DNA of 64,000 bases. Origin: Callorhinus ursinus (Eukaryota > Chordata > Mammalia > Carnivora > Otariidae). The stretch is taken from positions 6,497,471-6,561,470 of the forward strand of contig NW_020313168.1 of NCBI RefSeq assembly GCF_003265705.1, written 5' to 3'. How positions within the stretch are numbered: the first letter of the stretch is position 1; the number at the start of each line of letters is the position of its first letter. The position numbers and the translations under genes are program-made. Shown here piece by piece: positions 47,301 through 58,440 of this stretch. The notes under the pieces were generated by a model that did not search any database, had not been told where the DNA came from, and saw only the letters and a program-made list of their open reading frames with translations.

Positions 47301-50300
47301 AGGAGAACAGGGAGGGCTTGGAGACATCCTGTCTCCCCTAATTACCGTTATGGCAAGAATAGCAGTACTGATGTTTGCCCCATCTCGAGAGCACCTGTCA
47401 GCTCACAGAGGGCTTTTCTGTCCGTTGTCTGTTAATTCTTGGACCCTGCTTCATGAGGATGAGTAGGCAGATACAAACGCCCATCTTATAGAGGAAGAAA
47501 CTGAGTCTCTCTCATGCTTCTTAGCACTCTGCCCTGCCAATGCAGCTGAAGTGGCTTTCTGGAAGCTCAGAGGCCTCTTTCCATCGCCTCCTTGGCCCTT
47601 TTGACTTTGTTTCTAGACTTGCTGTGGTCTCCTTTTGCTGGGCTTTCTTGTAGAATCTGGATGGGAGGTCCCCAATTCTTCTACCCCCACCCAGGAACCC
47701 CTCTCTTCACCTCTCCCATTTGCCCTCTGTTTCAAAAGTTTCTTTTTACTAACCTGCTTTTAATAAGTAATAGTTAAGGAGTTTCCTCTTTTTATGAATC
47801 AAAGCTGTATATAAGTATGAATTAGGGTCTTTGATCAGCATGAGAAGGATTCATTCATTCATTCATTCAAATAATTATTGAGCCCCCACTCATGCCTATC
47901 ACTCTCTTGGGGAATACAAGAGGATATAGGAAGAACAGAATGATCAAGCTGTCTGCTCTCCAGGTACTTACAACTGAAAGATAATTAATGTGCCAGATAG
48001 AGTAATTAATTCATCGATTGATGAATTTATTCTATAAATTCTGTGACTAGTGATGAATAAGAGATAGTCTTTGCATTAGACTCAGGCTCTGGCTACCTTA
48101 ACAAAGCACCACATCCCGGGCCACTTCAAGAACAGATGTTTATTTATACACAGTCTGGAGGCCAGAAGCTGAGATCAAGGTGTCAGCACAGTTGGCTCCT
48201 TCTTGGGACTCAAAAGGAGAATGTGGTGGCTTTCGGCCATCCTTGCCACTCCTTGCTTTGTGGCACCGTGACCTCAATTTCTGCCTCTGTTGCTACATGG
48301 CCTTCTTCCTTTGCATATCTGTGTGTGGCTAAATTTCCGTCTTGTAAGGACACCAGCTATTGGATTAGGACCCCTCCCAATCCAATAGGACCTCATCTTT
48401 ACTTGATTACATCTGCAAAGATCTTATTTCCAAATAGGTCACCTTCACAGGTTCTGAATGAACATGAATTGTGGGGGTGGGGGACACTCTTTAATCCAGT
48501 ACAGCAGGGCAAGTGTAGAAGCGGAGAGACCTTTCCAGAGCCCTTTGCCATACAATTTCCGTTAGGTGTCTAGACCCACAGAAACATTGTGGAACCCTCC
48601 TGTCCTTAAAAAAAAATTCTTTTTTTACCATCTCTTAGGACACCCAGGAGTGGGGTTCCCAGGCTAGAAACCCCAGGCTTGCAGGTCAAAAGGTGTGTGG
48701 CCCTCCTTGCTACCAGGTGGCCGGGATGTGGCCCAGAAGCAGGAGGTGGGCCGGGGTGCATGATGTTCTTTTATTGTTTCCAGCGCTAACTTCATGAAGC
48801 TCAGCATCCTGATTCCCCTCATGTTGGCTGTGTTGCTGCTTCTCCTGGTGACGGCCTCACTCTTGGCTTTGAGAAAGATGAAGCAGCAGAAGAGAGGTGA
48901 TCAGATATGGCTGACACTGCGCTGGGGCTGGGCTGGGCTGGGTGGGAGTGTGGGGCTGATGGCTGGCTCTGCTTCCACATTCTCACGGTAAATGCACCCC
49001 CCTCCTCAGAACTCACTAGGGTCTCAGCTCTTTTGCGGTGCTCTCCAGTACCCCTCCCCCGCCGCAGCCTGGGCACTCTTGTAGTCAAGGAGGAGTTGGG
49101 ACTCATTCTTGCTCATCACGTTTCCTCCCCAGTGTATGTCTGCGACCTAAGTTCTAAGTACTTTCTGTGTGCCTCAATATCTAGGCTTTTGAAACTAAAA
49201 ACCAGGAGAAAAGAACTTATTTCTGTGTTGTCTGTAAAATTGGGGATGGGTGGGCAGAGAGAAGCAGGAACCACAAGCACTTGAAAGTTGGTCCATAAGA
49301 TGCTGACCCGGCTTTGCACCTCACTCAGAGGGCAGCCTGGAGGGGACATTTGTGTTCTAGGATTGGCCAGGCACCAGTGATGCAAGGAGGGGACGGGCTC
49401 AGCCGCCCAGCAGCCCACAGCCCACCTGAAGACTAACTGGAGTTCAGTGGGACAGAGGCAACAAGACAGATAGAAATCAAGTACCGTGGAGCCATAGAGG
49501 GAGGGATTCAGCACCCTGGGTAGCTGGGAAGACAGATGTGACTTTGAGTTGACTCCTGAGTGACCAATCTAGCGGAGAAATGGGGGCATTCCAGGCAGGA
49601 TTTCTGGCAGAAGTTAGTCTGAGCCTGCAATTGCACAGAAGGAAACTTAACTCCAGGGACGCTGATTGGTGGCAGGGCGACCGGATCAGCTGATCTCCCT
49701 TCTGTGATGTGGGGGAGATGGGCGAGGTCTCCTTATTTCTCAGGTGGAGAACTGGAAGTTCAGAGAGCTGAAGTGACCAACGTCACAGAGTGTGCCATCT
49801 GAGGAGGCAGAACCAGGTCTCATCTCTCTGAGCCTGGAGCCCAATTCACCTCTTTTCTTCCAGATTTCTCTTCCCCAGACCTGGGGGCCCTGCGAGTCTA
49901 GGGGTGGGCTTTCTAATTCTGATTGTTTTTGTCTTTTAGCTGCTGGGATATCCCCAGAGCAGGTAAGAGAGTCCCTGAGGTCAGACCAGAGACCCCAGAC
50001 AGCTCCTTTCTCTCTGTCCTCCTTTTCCTTCTCCCAGGAGCACTGAGGTACAAACATATCAGACAAACTATGTGCCCAGGGGTCTGTGTGTTCACGGCCT
50101 GGGAGGATGGCGGGTGGACCCTGGAAACAGCCAGAAGGGAGAAGGGCTGGGAGGGGTAGGTGTGGGGGTTGCATAGGAAGCTGGGAGAGGGGGACCCAGG
50201 GAAGCACAGGGTCTGTGTCCCTCTGGGGAAGAGGACCTGGGCTTTCTTTCCAAGGTGCTCCAGCCCCCAGAGGGGGATCTCTGCTATGCAAACCTGGCCC

Positions 50301-50979
50301 TGGAGCCAACCAGCACCTCCCACAACTCCTCCCAGAAGAAGGCCTGCACAAAGTCCTCCTCCTCTGCCCTGGGTGATCAGCAGGAAGTGGAATATGTCAC
50401 CATGGTGTGTACTTGGTGGGGCTGCAATGGGGCTTGGAGCCTGATCTGCCATTGCCCCTGCTCTGAGGATGGGCTTTCTCCCACCCGTGGGGGCACAGAG
50501 GAGGAAGGGCAGGTGCTGGGCCAAACCATAGCCACTGAAAGACTTGCCTGTGTAGCTCCCCCACACTTTGGGCTTTTGGAAGTGTCTCCATAGCTGGCCT
50601 CAGCACTGGGGGACTCAGAGTCCCATCAGACATGGCCATTATGCTTGGCAGTGGAGACCTGGACAGGCCTGGGATTCCATGTGAATTGTGCTGCCCTAGC
50701 GTGGAGTGGAGGGAGGGTCTTCTGCTCTGAAGGCTCTGTGCCCCCACCTCATCCAAGTCCTCCTCCTTCCCTGGGCAAAGCCTCTTGCCTGCCTCTCTGA
50801 CCCCTTGGGAATCTTTATTACAGGCCCCCTTTTGGAAGGAGGACATTTCCTATGCGGCTCTGTCTTGGGAGCCTTTGAATCAGGAGTCAACCTACTACAA
50901 CATGAACTACCACGTTGCCCAAGTTCCCAGCAGGAGCCACGAGGAACCCATGGAATACAGCAGCATTAGGAGATCTTAG
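38274..50979 (+). CDS. CD300LF: CD300LF (CLM-1) inhibitory myeloid receptor, seven coding exons
   Basis: CD300LF is a type I membrane receptor of monocytes, neutrophils and dendritic cells. It binds lipids such as phosphatidylserine and ceramide and recruits SHP-1/SHP-2 through ITIMs, and PI3K in some settings. The exons total 918 bp: 305 codons plus stop (human about 290). Parts: signal peptide 1-15; V-type Ig domain about 20-124 with Cys38-Cys106 and the extra CD300-type pair Cys52-Cys60; Thr-rich stalk 126-160; membrane segment about 165-188; tail with Tyr215 (LCYANL), Tyr251 (VEYVTM), Tyr264 (ISYAAL), Tyr278-279 (YYNM) and Tyr299 (MEYSSI). An N-glycosylation site is at Asn67. Synteny with RAB37 and the tail (SPEQVLQP, GDLCYA) favour CD300LF over CD300A. 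Confidence 0.93.
38880..39690 (+). mobile_element. L2 LINE relic (3' end)
   Basis: Typical L2 phrases: CAGGGCCTTTGCACTTG, CTGCCTGGAATGCTCTTC, TAAGCCATAGGAAGGCAGGG. Non-coding relic in CD300LF intron 1. Confidence 0.65.
39800..40440 (+). mobile_element. Old L1 (L1M-type) 3' end, sense
   Basis: A broken ORF2 C-terminus is readable (MWHTHTMEYYSAIKTNE), followed by the 3' UTR phrase GGTGATGGTTGCAGAGCT. Confidence 0.8.
41743..41956 (-). mobile_element. Carnivore SINEC element
   Basis: An antisense copy in CD300LF intron 1. The duplication CTCA[A/G]GGCTGCCTT is at 41729 and 41957. Confidence 0.87.
42190..42470 (-). mobile_element. MLT1-like LTR fragment (ERVL-MaLR), antisense
   Basis: The complement reads the MLT1 text GATTATCCTGGAGCATCTGG and a GGTGGGCCC. 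A non-coding relic. Confidence 0.5.
43600..43885 (+). mobile_element. Old L1 3' end fragment, sense
   Basis: It shares the 3'-UTR phrases of the 39.8-kb element (GGTGATGGTTGCACAGCTCT, ATTATATCTCAATTTTT). Confidence 0.65.
44420..44617 (-). mobile_element. Carnivore SINEC element
   Basis: An antisense copy with a perfect 14-bp duplication TGCCAGATAGTTTT (44406-44419 and 44618-44631). Confidence 0.9.
45362..45694 (+). CDS. CD300LF: CD300LF coding exon 2 (Ig V domain)
   Basis: The exon is 333 bp, phase 1 at both ends, and codes residues 15-125. Signature pieces are SLTVQCRYG, KWWCRG with a second Cys at SYC, VSIKDN, TFTVTMEEL and DADTYWCGI. The NGS sequon at Asn67 lies in the loop after the C' strand. 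Single-exon, phase-1 V domains are usual for the CD300 family. Confidence 0.96.
46743..46842 (+). CDS. CD300LF: CD300LF coding exon 3 (Thr-rich stalk)
   Basis: The exon is 100 bp, acceptor TACAG|TAT and donor GGCAG|GTAAGC. It codes Val126, then Ser and seven Thr from an ACC microsatellite (about 46748-46768), then STTMSTTPAETKGPRTV and a short His/Ser end. The residues suit dense O-glycosylation. It has little similarity to the human stalk I recall, although the splice phases agree. Confidence 0.87.
48075..48510 (-). mobile_element. MaLR-like LTR relic, antisense
   Basis: The complement carries GGTGACCTATTTGGAAATAAG and CCTTACAAGACGG-type text, plus a T-rich TTTATTTATACACAGTCTGGAGG end. The family call is tentative. 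It sits in CD300LF intron 3. Confidence 0.45.
48784..48896 (+). CDS. CD300LF: CD300LF coding exon 4 (transmembrane)
   Basis: The exon is 113 bp and codes residues 159-196 plus one base. The hydrophobic stretch LSILIPLMLAVLLLLLVTAS is followed by the basic stop-transfer RKMKQQKR. It has no charged residue in the membrane, as expected for an inhibitory CD300 that does not pair with DAP12. Confidence 0.93.
49940..49962 (+). CDS. CD300LF: CD300LF coding exon 5 (microexon)
   Basis: This 23-bp exon codes AAGISPEQ with the split Ala codon. The acceptor is CTTTTAG|CTG and the donor CAG|GTAAGA. It matches the short juxtamembrane piece of human CD300LF and keeps the frame between exons 4 and 6. Confidence 0.87.
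50255..50404 (+). CDS. CD300LF: CD300LF coding exon 6 (tail, two tyrosine motifs)
   Basis: The exon is 150 bp, phase 0, and codes residues 205-254. It holds Tyr215 in LCYANL, a good ITIM, and Tyr251 in VEYVTM, ITIM-like with Met at +3. Between them is a Ser/Thr/Lys-rich linker. Confidence 0.92.
50824..50979 (+). CDS. CD300LF: CD300LF last coding exon 7 (tail end)
   Basis: The exon is 156 bp including the stop TAG at 50977-50979 and codes residues 255-305. Motifs are Tyr264 in ISYAAL (ITIM), Tyr278-279 in YYNMN (YxxM for PI3K p85 and YxN for Grb2-type SH2 domains), and Tyr299 in MEYSSI. Confidence 0.93.
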   Translation, partial: APFWKEDISYAALSWEPLNQESTYYNMNYHVAQVPSRSHEEPMEYSSIRRS

Positions 50980-51203
50980 CTTGAGCTCCAGGCTCCCCTC
51001 TCCAACCCCACACGAGGCCTGTGAGCATGTTCCTGCTCTGTCTGCTTTCTGCCCCCAGTCACTTCACGAGGACCAACCAGGGACTGAAGCCTTGGCCTTG
51101 TCTGAGGGGGCTTTCGGGAGATAGATAGGGGTCTCTCTACATCCCTTTTTCTCCCATACAGCTTAAGAGGGGGTTGGGGATATGCTCTGGAGTTGCCGAG
51201 GGA

Positions 51204-51233
51204 GTAATAATGATAATGATAATAATAATAATT
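51204..51233 (+). repeat. (AAT)n-rich simple repeat
   Basis: TAATAATGATAATGATAATA-type array in the presumed CD300LF 3' UTR. Confidence 0.85.
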
Positions 51234-51251
51234 AACCTTTATTTATTGCTT

Positions 51252-51680
51252 AACATGTGTGGTGGGCTGAATAATGGCCCCCAAAGTTCTCTGCGTCCCA
51301 ATCCCCAGAACCTGTGAATATGGCAAAGGGGGCTGCGTGGATGTATGAAGTTGAGGGTTTTGAGATGGGGAGAGTATTCTGGATTCTCCAGGTGGGCCCT
51401 AAATATAATCACAAGGGTCTTGTAAGAAGGTCATAGGAGGAGAAGGCAGCCGATGACAGAGGCAGAGGTTGGAGTGATGTGGCCAGAAAAGGCAAGCAAT
51501 GGATTGTCCCCTGGAGCCTCTAGAAGGAACCAGCCCTGCCAACACCCTGACTTTAGTCCAGTGAAACAGATTTTGTCCTTCTGGCCTCCAGAATTATAGG
51601 AGAATAAACTGATGTTATGTTAATGAATTCAGTAAACGTGTGGTCATTTGTTATGGCATCAATAGGAAACAGATATGCTA
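51252..51680 (+). mobile_element. MLT1-like LTR (ERVL-MaLR) after CD300LF
   Basis: The text begins TGGTGGGCTGAATAATGGCC and ends near CATCAATAGGAAACAGAT. It holds the AATAAA at 51603. Confidence 0.65.
51603..51608 (+). terminator. CD300LF: Candidate CD300LF polyadenylation signal
   Basis: AATAAA here is the first canonical signal after the CD300LF stop codon that I can find, about 620 bases downstream. It lies inside an MLT1-like LTR, so the 3' end may be repeat-derived. The actual cleavage site is not known. Confidence 0.4.
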
Positions 51681-51699
51681 TGTGGCAGGCACCTTCCCC

Positions 51700-51885
51700 A
51701 AATTCTCTACCCCCAGTAACTAGCTGAATCCTTGCAACAACACTATGAGGGTGTCTTTATCATTGCCTCCATTTTACAGATGAGGAATTGAGGTTCAGAG
51801 AGGTTCAGTGATGTACCAAGTTTTATCGCTAGGAAGCAGACGAGTTGAAATTTGAACTTGGGCATTTTGGCTCCCAAGTCTGGCG
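51700..51885 (-). mobile_element. MIR relic
   Basis: The antisense MIR phrase CCATTTTACAGATGAGGAA and GGTTCAGAGAGGTTCAG are clear. Confidence 0.7.
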
Positions 51886-52139
51886 TCTGGGCCACTGTCC
51901 TGCATGGCACGTCTAAAGACGAGGGGGTATGAGCACTACTCGTGCAGGGATTGTTAGCGAGTATTCACAGGTGCCGGACTTACCACCTCTGTTCTAGAGT
52001 CCTGGCAGTCCTCCCTCCAGAGTGTGTCCTGAGTCCCAGGATGGTGGCATGGCTCGTTGTCTCTGTGATTACCGGCCGAGTCCAAGCAACCAGCCAGTCC
52101 CCTGCCCGCTGCCCCTCTTTCCTTTCCGGCTCCAGAGAC

Positions 52140-52745
52140 CATTCTCCTTCCAGTAGCCAAAGTGATCTTTTTAAAACACAGACCTGCTCAGTTGCTGCTT
52201 ATCACCTTCTGGTGGCTTCTTCTGCATGCAGCCCAGGACGTCCCGGGGAAGCATGGATCCCTGCCTGCCCCTATGACCCCAGCTCCAACCACTCTCCTTT
52301 TGAAAAGATGAAGCTCAAGGGAAAAAAAAATGAAAAGAGGAAGCTTGCTCTTTTCTCAGGGCATTGACACTTGCTGTATCTTCTTTCTGGAATTTCTCCT
52401 CACAAATGTGTGACCAGTTAGCTTCTTTTATCATCACATCTTAGCTCAAATATCCCCTCCCAGAGTAGACTTCCCTGACCACCTTAATGGCAGTAGCCCC
52501 TGCCACTACCTCCAATTTCACTCTGTCCTGTTGCCCTGCCTTACTTCCTTCATAGCAGGCACAGCTTTATGAACTTATTTATTGGCATGTGGGTTTATTG
52601 TTTCCCCCTCTCTGATAGGCTGTAGTTTGCCTGAAGGTGAGGACTTAGTCCCTTTCACTGCTGTATCCCCCATGCCTAGTTTTAAGGTCTCATACATTGA
52701 AGATTCTTGAATGTTTTTATGTTTGTTGCCTTGAATGAATAAATA
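52140..52745 (+). mobile_element. L2 LINE relic (3' end)
   Basis: Readable L2 phrases are TTAGCTCAAATATCCCCTCC, GACTTCCCTGACCACCTTA, GTTTATTGTTTCCCCCTC and TTGAATGAATAAAT. Confidence 0.65.
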
Positions 52746-54584
52746 ATGTGATGGTCCAGGCATGGGAACATGGGGCAAGCTTTCGGGAGCAGGGACACCT
52801 GTGTCTGTCATTCTAGGAAAAGGGTCCTGAGCCACCTGGGCAACCAAAGGAATTTCGGCATCAAAACTCCCAGAAGCATGAAGTGGAGAGATTTCTTTCT
52901 CCCCTCCTAAAGCCAGGGGAGACAGGAGGGGCCATGATTCCTCCTGACTGGAGGACAAAGTTCCATTACTTCACTTAGGTGTCTTTTGGTGGGGGCTGGG
53001 ATGAAGCATCAGAGAAAGGAGTCATGGCTTGGGAAGAAATGATGAGTTAGCCCCGGGCTACAGGCAGGTACCCCAGCAGGTACAGGGGCTCTAGTTGTGT
53101 TTATGGGGTGCTGTTAGTGTGTCTTGGGGTTGCCCAACTTCTCACGGATACCCCAGGTGGTCTGGGGGAGGTGGCCTTGGTGGATGTCCATCCCAGCATG
53201 AGCTGCTCTCTGGTCCTGCTCCCACTCCCTAAATGATGATTCCCTAGAACCTCAAGAGCAGTACCATCCTGGGGAAATTTGCAGAGCCTAGGCAAATGTA
53301 AATATTTTTGGGCTGGTCATTTAAGCTGGCTGGGTCAGTGAGACCGTTTTGACCCAGAGCAAGAAGTGGCTACAGAGGGATCTTTAAGTGAAAAAGCTCA
53401 AAGCAGAACAAGACTAGAGTGAGTCGAAGTATAAGAATAATAGAAAGCCTTGAGAGGGCGGAGCAAGATGGCGGAGGAGCAGGAGACCTGGATTTCGTCT
53501 GGTCTCAGGAAGTCAGCTGAATAGGGATCAAACCATTCTGAACACCTACGAACTCAACAGGAGATCGAAGATAAGAATAGTAACAACACTCTGAACAGAA
53601 AACCGACCACTTTCTGGAAGGTAGGACGTGCGGAGAAGTGAATCCGAGGTGATATTTGGGAGGATAGACGGCGGGGGAGGGGGCCTCCGTTGGCCGCTTC
53701 TGGCAAGTGATAGAGCCGCGGAGCACAAAATCGGACCTTTTAGAAGCTGGCTCTGCTGAGGGACGTCGCTCCAGTGGTCAAGCGGGGGGTGGAACCCTCG
53801 CGGGACAGTGTAGTCTCAGGACCTTCGGGGTCACAGAAAGACCGGGGGTGCCTGAGTGCGGCAGAGCTCCCAGGTATTGGAGCGGGGAAGCCGGCTGCAG
53901 AGACGGAGCCGAGGCGCGGGCTCTCAGCTCGGGGTTGCCATAAACTGTGATCCGTGGCCCAATCGGGCCACTGCTCCTCCAGCAGGGACCCAACAAGCGG
54001 CAGAGCCGGGAAGACTCCCCTTCCTCCCCCGGGGAGGAGCGGCGCGGGAGCACACCGCAGGGATCTGCTGGGTTTGGAGACTCCACACGGGGTTGGGTGC
54101 CAGAGATAGCAATGCTCGGTCACAGGCCGGGTGAGCACGGAGTGCGCCGGAGACCGGGGAGACGGGAGTGACTGCTTTTCTCTGGGGGCGCACTGAGGAG
54201 CAGGGCCCCGAGTTCTCAGCTCCTCCAGGCGGAGATTGGGAGGCCACCATTTTCACCCTGGTCCTCCAAAGCTGTACCGAGAGCTTACAGGGAACAAAAG
54301 CTCCTGAGAGCAAACCTGGGCAGATTGCTTAGCCCGGAGCGACAAGGGCGGGGCAATTCTGCCTCCGGCAAAGACATTTGGGAACCACGGCAACAGGCCC
54401 CTCCCCCAGAAGATCAGCACGAACAGCTAGCAAGCCAAGACCAAGTTTACCAATCAAGGAGAACGGGAGAACTCCAGCGCTAGGGGAATACTGCACGTAG
54501 AATTCATGGCTTTTTTACCATAATTCATTAGTTTTTCAAGTTAATTTTTAACTGTTTTTTTTGAGTTTTTCTTTTTCCCTTTTT

Positions 54585-54773
54585 TTTTTTTTAAGATTTT
54601 ATTTATTTATTTGAGAGAGAATGAGAGATGAGAGCACGAGAGGGAAGAGGGTCAGAGGGAGAAGCAGACTCCCTGCTGAGCAGGGAGCCCGATGCGGGAC
54701 TCGATCCCGGGACTCCAGGATCATGACCTGAGCCGAAGGCAGTCGCTTAACCAACTGAGCCACCCAGGCACCC
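54585..54773 (-). mobile_element. SINEC element nested in the L1 5' UTR
   Basis: An antisense copy. A 16-bp duplication TTCTTTTTCCCTTTTT-like is at 54569-54584 and 54774-54789. Confidence 0.87.
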
Positions 54774-55466
54774 TTCTTTTTCCCTTTTTCAAACAACATC
54801 TTATCAATCCCTTTTTTTATAAAAAACATTTTTTATTTTTCATTTTTAGAGTCATATTTTTATCCCTTCATAGTAGTTACCCTTATTTTTGGCATATATA
54901 TATATAAGTTGTTCTCTCTTTAAAATTTTGAGATACAATTTCTTCTAACAGATCAAAATATACCCTAAATCACTAGTGTATGGCTTTGTTCTAGTCTCCT
55001 GCCTGATCACATTCTCTCCCTTTTTTTTCTTTTTAAATCTTCTTTCTTTTTAAAAACAACTTCTTATCAATTCCTTTTATAAAATCTTTTATAATTTTCA
55101 TCTTTACAGTCATCTGCCATCCCTTCATTGTATCAACCCTTATTTTGTACATATATAAGTCTTTCTTCCTTTAAAATTTTAGCAGGCACTTTCTTCTAAC
55201 AGACCAAACTATGCCCAAAAGCTAGTGTGTGGCACTGATCTATGCACTAGCCTGATCATATTTGATTATATTCTGTTTTTTTTTGTTTTGTTCTGTTTTT
55301 GTTTGTTTTTATCTTTTTCTTTTTCCTTTTTTTTTTTTCTTCTTTCTTTCGCTTTCTTGTCCCCTGGTTTCAGGACTTTTCTGATTTGTATACAGTATAT
55401 TTGCTGGAGATGTTGTTAACCTGTTAGCATTCTGTTCTCTCATTCATCTATTCTGCTCTGGACAAA

Positions 55467-56361
55467 ATGACAAGACGAAAAAAATCACCTCAGCAAAAAG
55501 AACAAGAGGTAGTACCTTCTGCCAGGGACCTACTCAATACTGACATTAGTACGATGTCAGACCTAGAGTTCAGAATCATGACTTTAAAGATACTAGCTGG
55601 GCTTGAAAAAAGCGTGGAAGTTATTAGAGACACCTTTTCTGGAGAAATAAAAGAACTAAAATCTAACCAAGTCGAAATCAAAAAGGCTATTGATGAGGTG
55701 CAATCAAAAATGGGGGCACTAACTGCTAGGATAAATGAGGCAGAAGAGAGAATCAGCGATATAGAAGACCAAATGATGGAAAATAAAGAGGCTGAGAAAA
55801 AGAGAGAAACAACTATAGGACCACGAGGGCAGAATTCGACAGATAAGCGATATGATAAGATGAAACAACATTAGAATAATTGGGATCCCAGAAGAAGAAG
55901 AAACAGAGAGAGGGGCAGAAGGTATATTGGAGCAAATAATAGCAGAGAACTTCCCTAATGTGGGGAAGGAAACAGGCAGCAAAATCCAGGAGACACAGAG
56001 AACCCCTCTCAAAATCAATAAAAATAGGTCAACACCACGACATCTAATAGTAAAACTTACGAGTCTCAGAGACAAAGAGAAAATCCTGAAAGCAGCTCGG
56101 GAGAAGAGATATGTAACCTACAATGGTAGGAACATTAGATTGGCAACAGACCTATCCACAGAGACCTGGCAGGCCAGAAAGGACTGGCATGATATCTCCA
56201 GAGCACGAAACGAGAAAAATATGCAGCCAAGAATACTATATCCAGCTAGGCTATCATTGAAAATAGAAGGAGGGATAAAAAGCTTCCAGAACAAACAAAA
56301 ACTAAAGGAAATTGCAAACACAAAACCAGCCCTACAAGAAATATTGAAAGAGGTCCTCTAA
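55467..56361 (+). pseudogene. L1 ORF1 (RNA-binding chaperone), frameshifted
   Basis: ORF1p is a coiled-coil trimer that coats L1 RNA. The N-terminal part (MTRRKKSPQQ..., coiled coil from about residue 45) is open to 55874. The RRM and C-terminal domain (RHLIVKL, EKILKAAREK, DLSTETWQARK) continue in another frame to the stop near 56361. The shift lies between about 55810 and 55870. It cannot make an intact ORF1p. Confidence 0.85.
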
Positions 56362-56668
56362 GCAAAAAGAGAGCCTAAAAGCAGCATATTTCAGAAAGGA
56401 ACACAGACAATATACAGTAACAGTCACCTTACAGGCAATACAATGGCACTACTTCATACCTTTCAACAGTTACCCTGAATGTAAATGGGCTCAATACCCC
56501 AATCAAAAGACACGGGCTATCAGATTGGATTAAAAAACAAGACCCATCAATATGCTGTCTGCAAGAGACTCATTTTAGACCCAAAGACACCCCCAGATTG
56601 AAAGTGAGGGGGTGGAAAACCATTTACCATGCTAATGGACACCAAAGAAAGCTGGGGTGGCAATTCTT

Positions 56669-56870
56669 TTTTTTTTTTTTTTAAGATTTTATTTATTTAT
56701 TTGACACAGAGAGAGAGAGAGCACAAGTAGGCAGGCAGGCAGGCAGAGGCAGAGGGAGAAGCAGGCTCCCCGCTGAGCAGGGAGCCCGATGTGGGGCTCG
56801 ATCCCAGGACCCTGGGATCATGACCTGAGCCGAAGGCAGACGCTTAACCGACTGAGCCACCCAGGCGCCC
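56669..56870 (-). mobile_element. SINEC element nested in L1 ORF2 (endonuclease part)
   Basis: An antisense copy. A perfect 17-bp duplication CTGGGGTGGCAATTCTT is at 56652-56668 and 56871-56887. Confidence 0.92.
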
Positions 56871-58247
56871 CTGGGGTGGCAATTCTTATATCAGACAAAT
56901 TAGATTTTAAAACAAAGACTGTAATAAGAGATGAAGAAGGACACTATATCTTACTTAAAGGGTCTATCCAACAAGAAGATCTAACAATTGTAAATATCTA
57001 TGCCCCTAACATGGGAGGAGCCACTTTTATAAGGCAATTAATAACAAAAGCAAAGAAACACATTGACGACAATACAATAATAGTGGGGGACTTTAACACC
57101 CCCCTGACTGAAATGGACAGATCATCTAAGCAAAAGATCAACAAGGAAATAAAGACTTTAAATGAAACACTGGACCAAATGGACTTCACAGACATATTCA
57201 GAACATTCCATCCCAAAGCAACAGAATACACATTCTTCGCTAGTGCCCATGGAACATTCTCCAGAATTGATCACATCCTAGGTCACAAATCAGGTCTCAA
57301 CCGGTACCAAAAGATTGGGATCATTCCCTGCGTATTTTCAGACCACAATGCTTTGAAACTAGAACTCAATCACAAGAGGAAAGTCGGAAGAACTCAAATA
57401 CATGGAGGCTAAAGAGCATCCTACTAAAGAATGAATGGGTCAACCAGGAAATTAAAGAAGAATTAAAAAAATTCATGGAAACCCATGAAAATGAAAACAC
57501 AACTGTTCAAAATCTTTGGGATACAGCAAAGGCAGTCCTGAGAGGAAAGTATATAGAAATACAAGCCTTTCTCAAGAAACAAGAAAGGTCTCAAATACAC
57601 AACCTAACCCTACACCTAAAGGAGCTGGAGAAAGAACAGCAAAGAAAGCCTAAACCCAGCAGGAGAAGAGAAATCATAAAGATCAGAGCAGAAATCAATG
57701 AACTAGAAACCAAAAGAACAGTAGAACAGATCAACGAAACTAGGAGCTGGTTCTTTGAAAGAATTAACAAGATTGATAAATCCCTGGCCAGACTTATCAA
57801 AAAGAAAAGAGAAATGACCCAAATCAACAAAATCATGAATGAAAGAGGAGAGATCACAACCAACACCAAAGAAATACCAACAATTCTAAGAACATATTAT
57901 GAGCAATTCTATGCCAGCAAATTAGATAACCTGGAAGAAATGGGTGCATTCCTAGAGATGTATCAACTACCAAAACTGAACCAGGAAGAAATAGAAAACC
58001 TGAACAGACCTATAGCCACTAAGGAAATTGAAGCAGTCATCAAAAATCTCCCAACAAACAAAAGCCCAGGGCCAGATGGCTTCCCAGGGGAATTCTATCA
58101 GACATTTAAAGAAGAATTCATACCTATTCTCCTGAAACTGTTCCAAAACATAGAAATGGAAGGAAAACTTCCAAACTCATTTTATGAGGCCAGCATTACC
58201 TTGATCCCAAAACCAGACAAAGACCCCATCAAAAAGGAGAATTACAG

Positions 58248-58440
58248 GGGCGCCTGGGTGGCTCAGTTGGTTAAGCGACTGCCTTCGGCTCAGGTCATGA
58301 TCCTGGAGTCCTGGGATTGAGTCCCACATCAGGATCCCTGCTCAGCGGGGAGTCTGCTTCTCCCTTTGACCCTCTTCCCTCTCATGCTCTCTGTCTCTCA
58401 TTCTCTCTTTCTCAAATAAATAAATAAAATCTTTAAAAAA
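58248..58440 (+). mobile_element. SINEC element nested in L1 ORF2 (RT part)
   Basis: A sense copy. A perfect 17-bp duplication AAAAAGGAGAATTACAG is at 58231-58247 and 58441-58457. Confidence 0.92.

Larger units (their letters stand above)
50980..53451. other. CD300LF 3' UTR and downstream flank
   Basis: The stretch holds the 3' UTR, an AAT-rich simple repeat (51204-51233), an MLT1-like LTR, a MIR (51700-51885) and an L2 relic (52140-52745). From 52.75 to 53.45 kb I see nothing specific. Confidence 0.55.

Noticed and set aside
49740..50566. Two long minus-strand frames (203 and 217 codons) over CD300LF exons 5-6
   Set aside because: Antisense shadows of the CD300LF tail exons and introns, with no similarity to known proteins.
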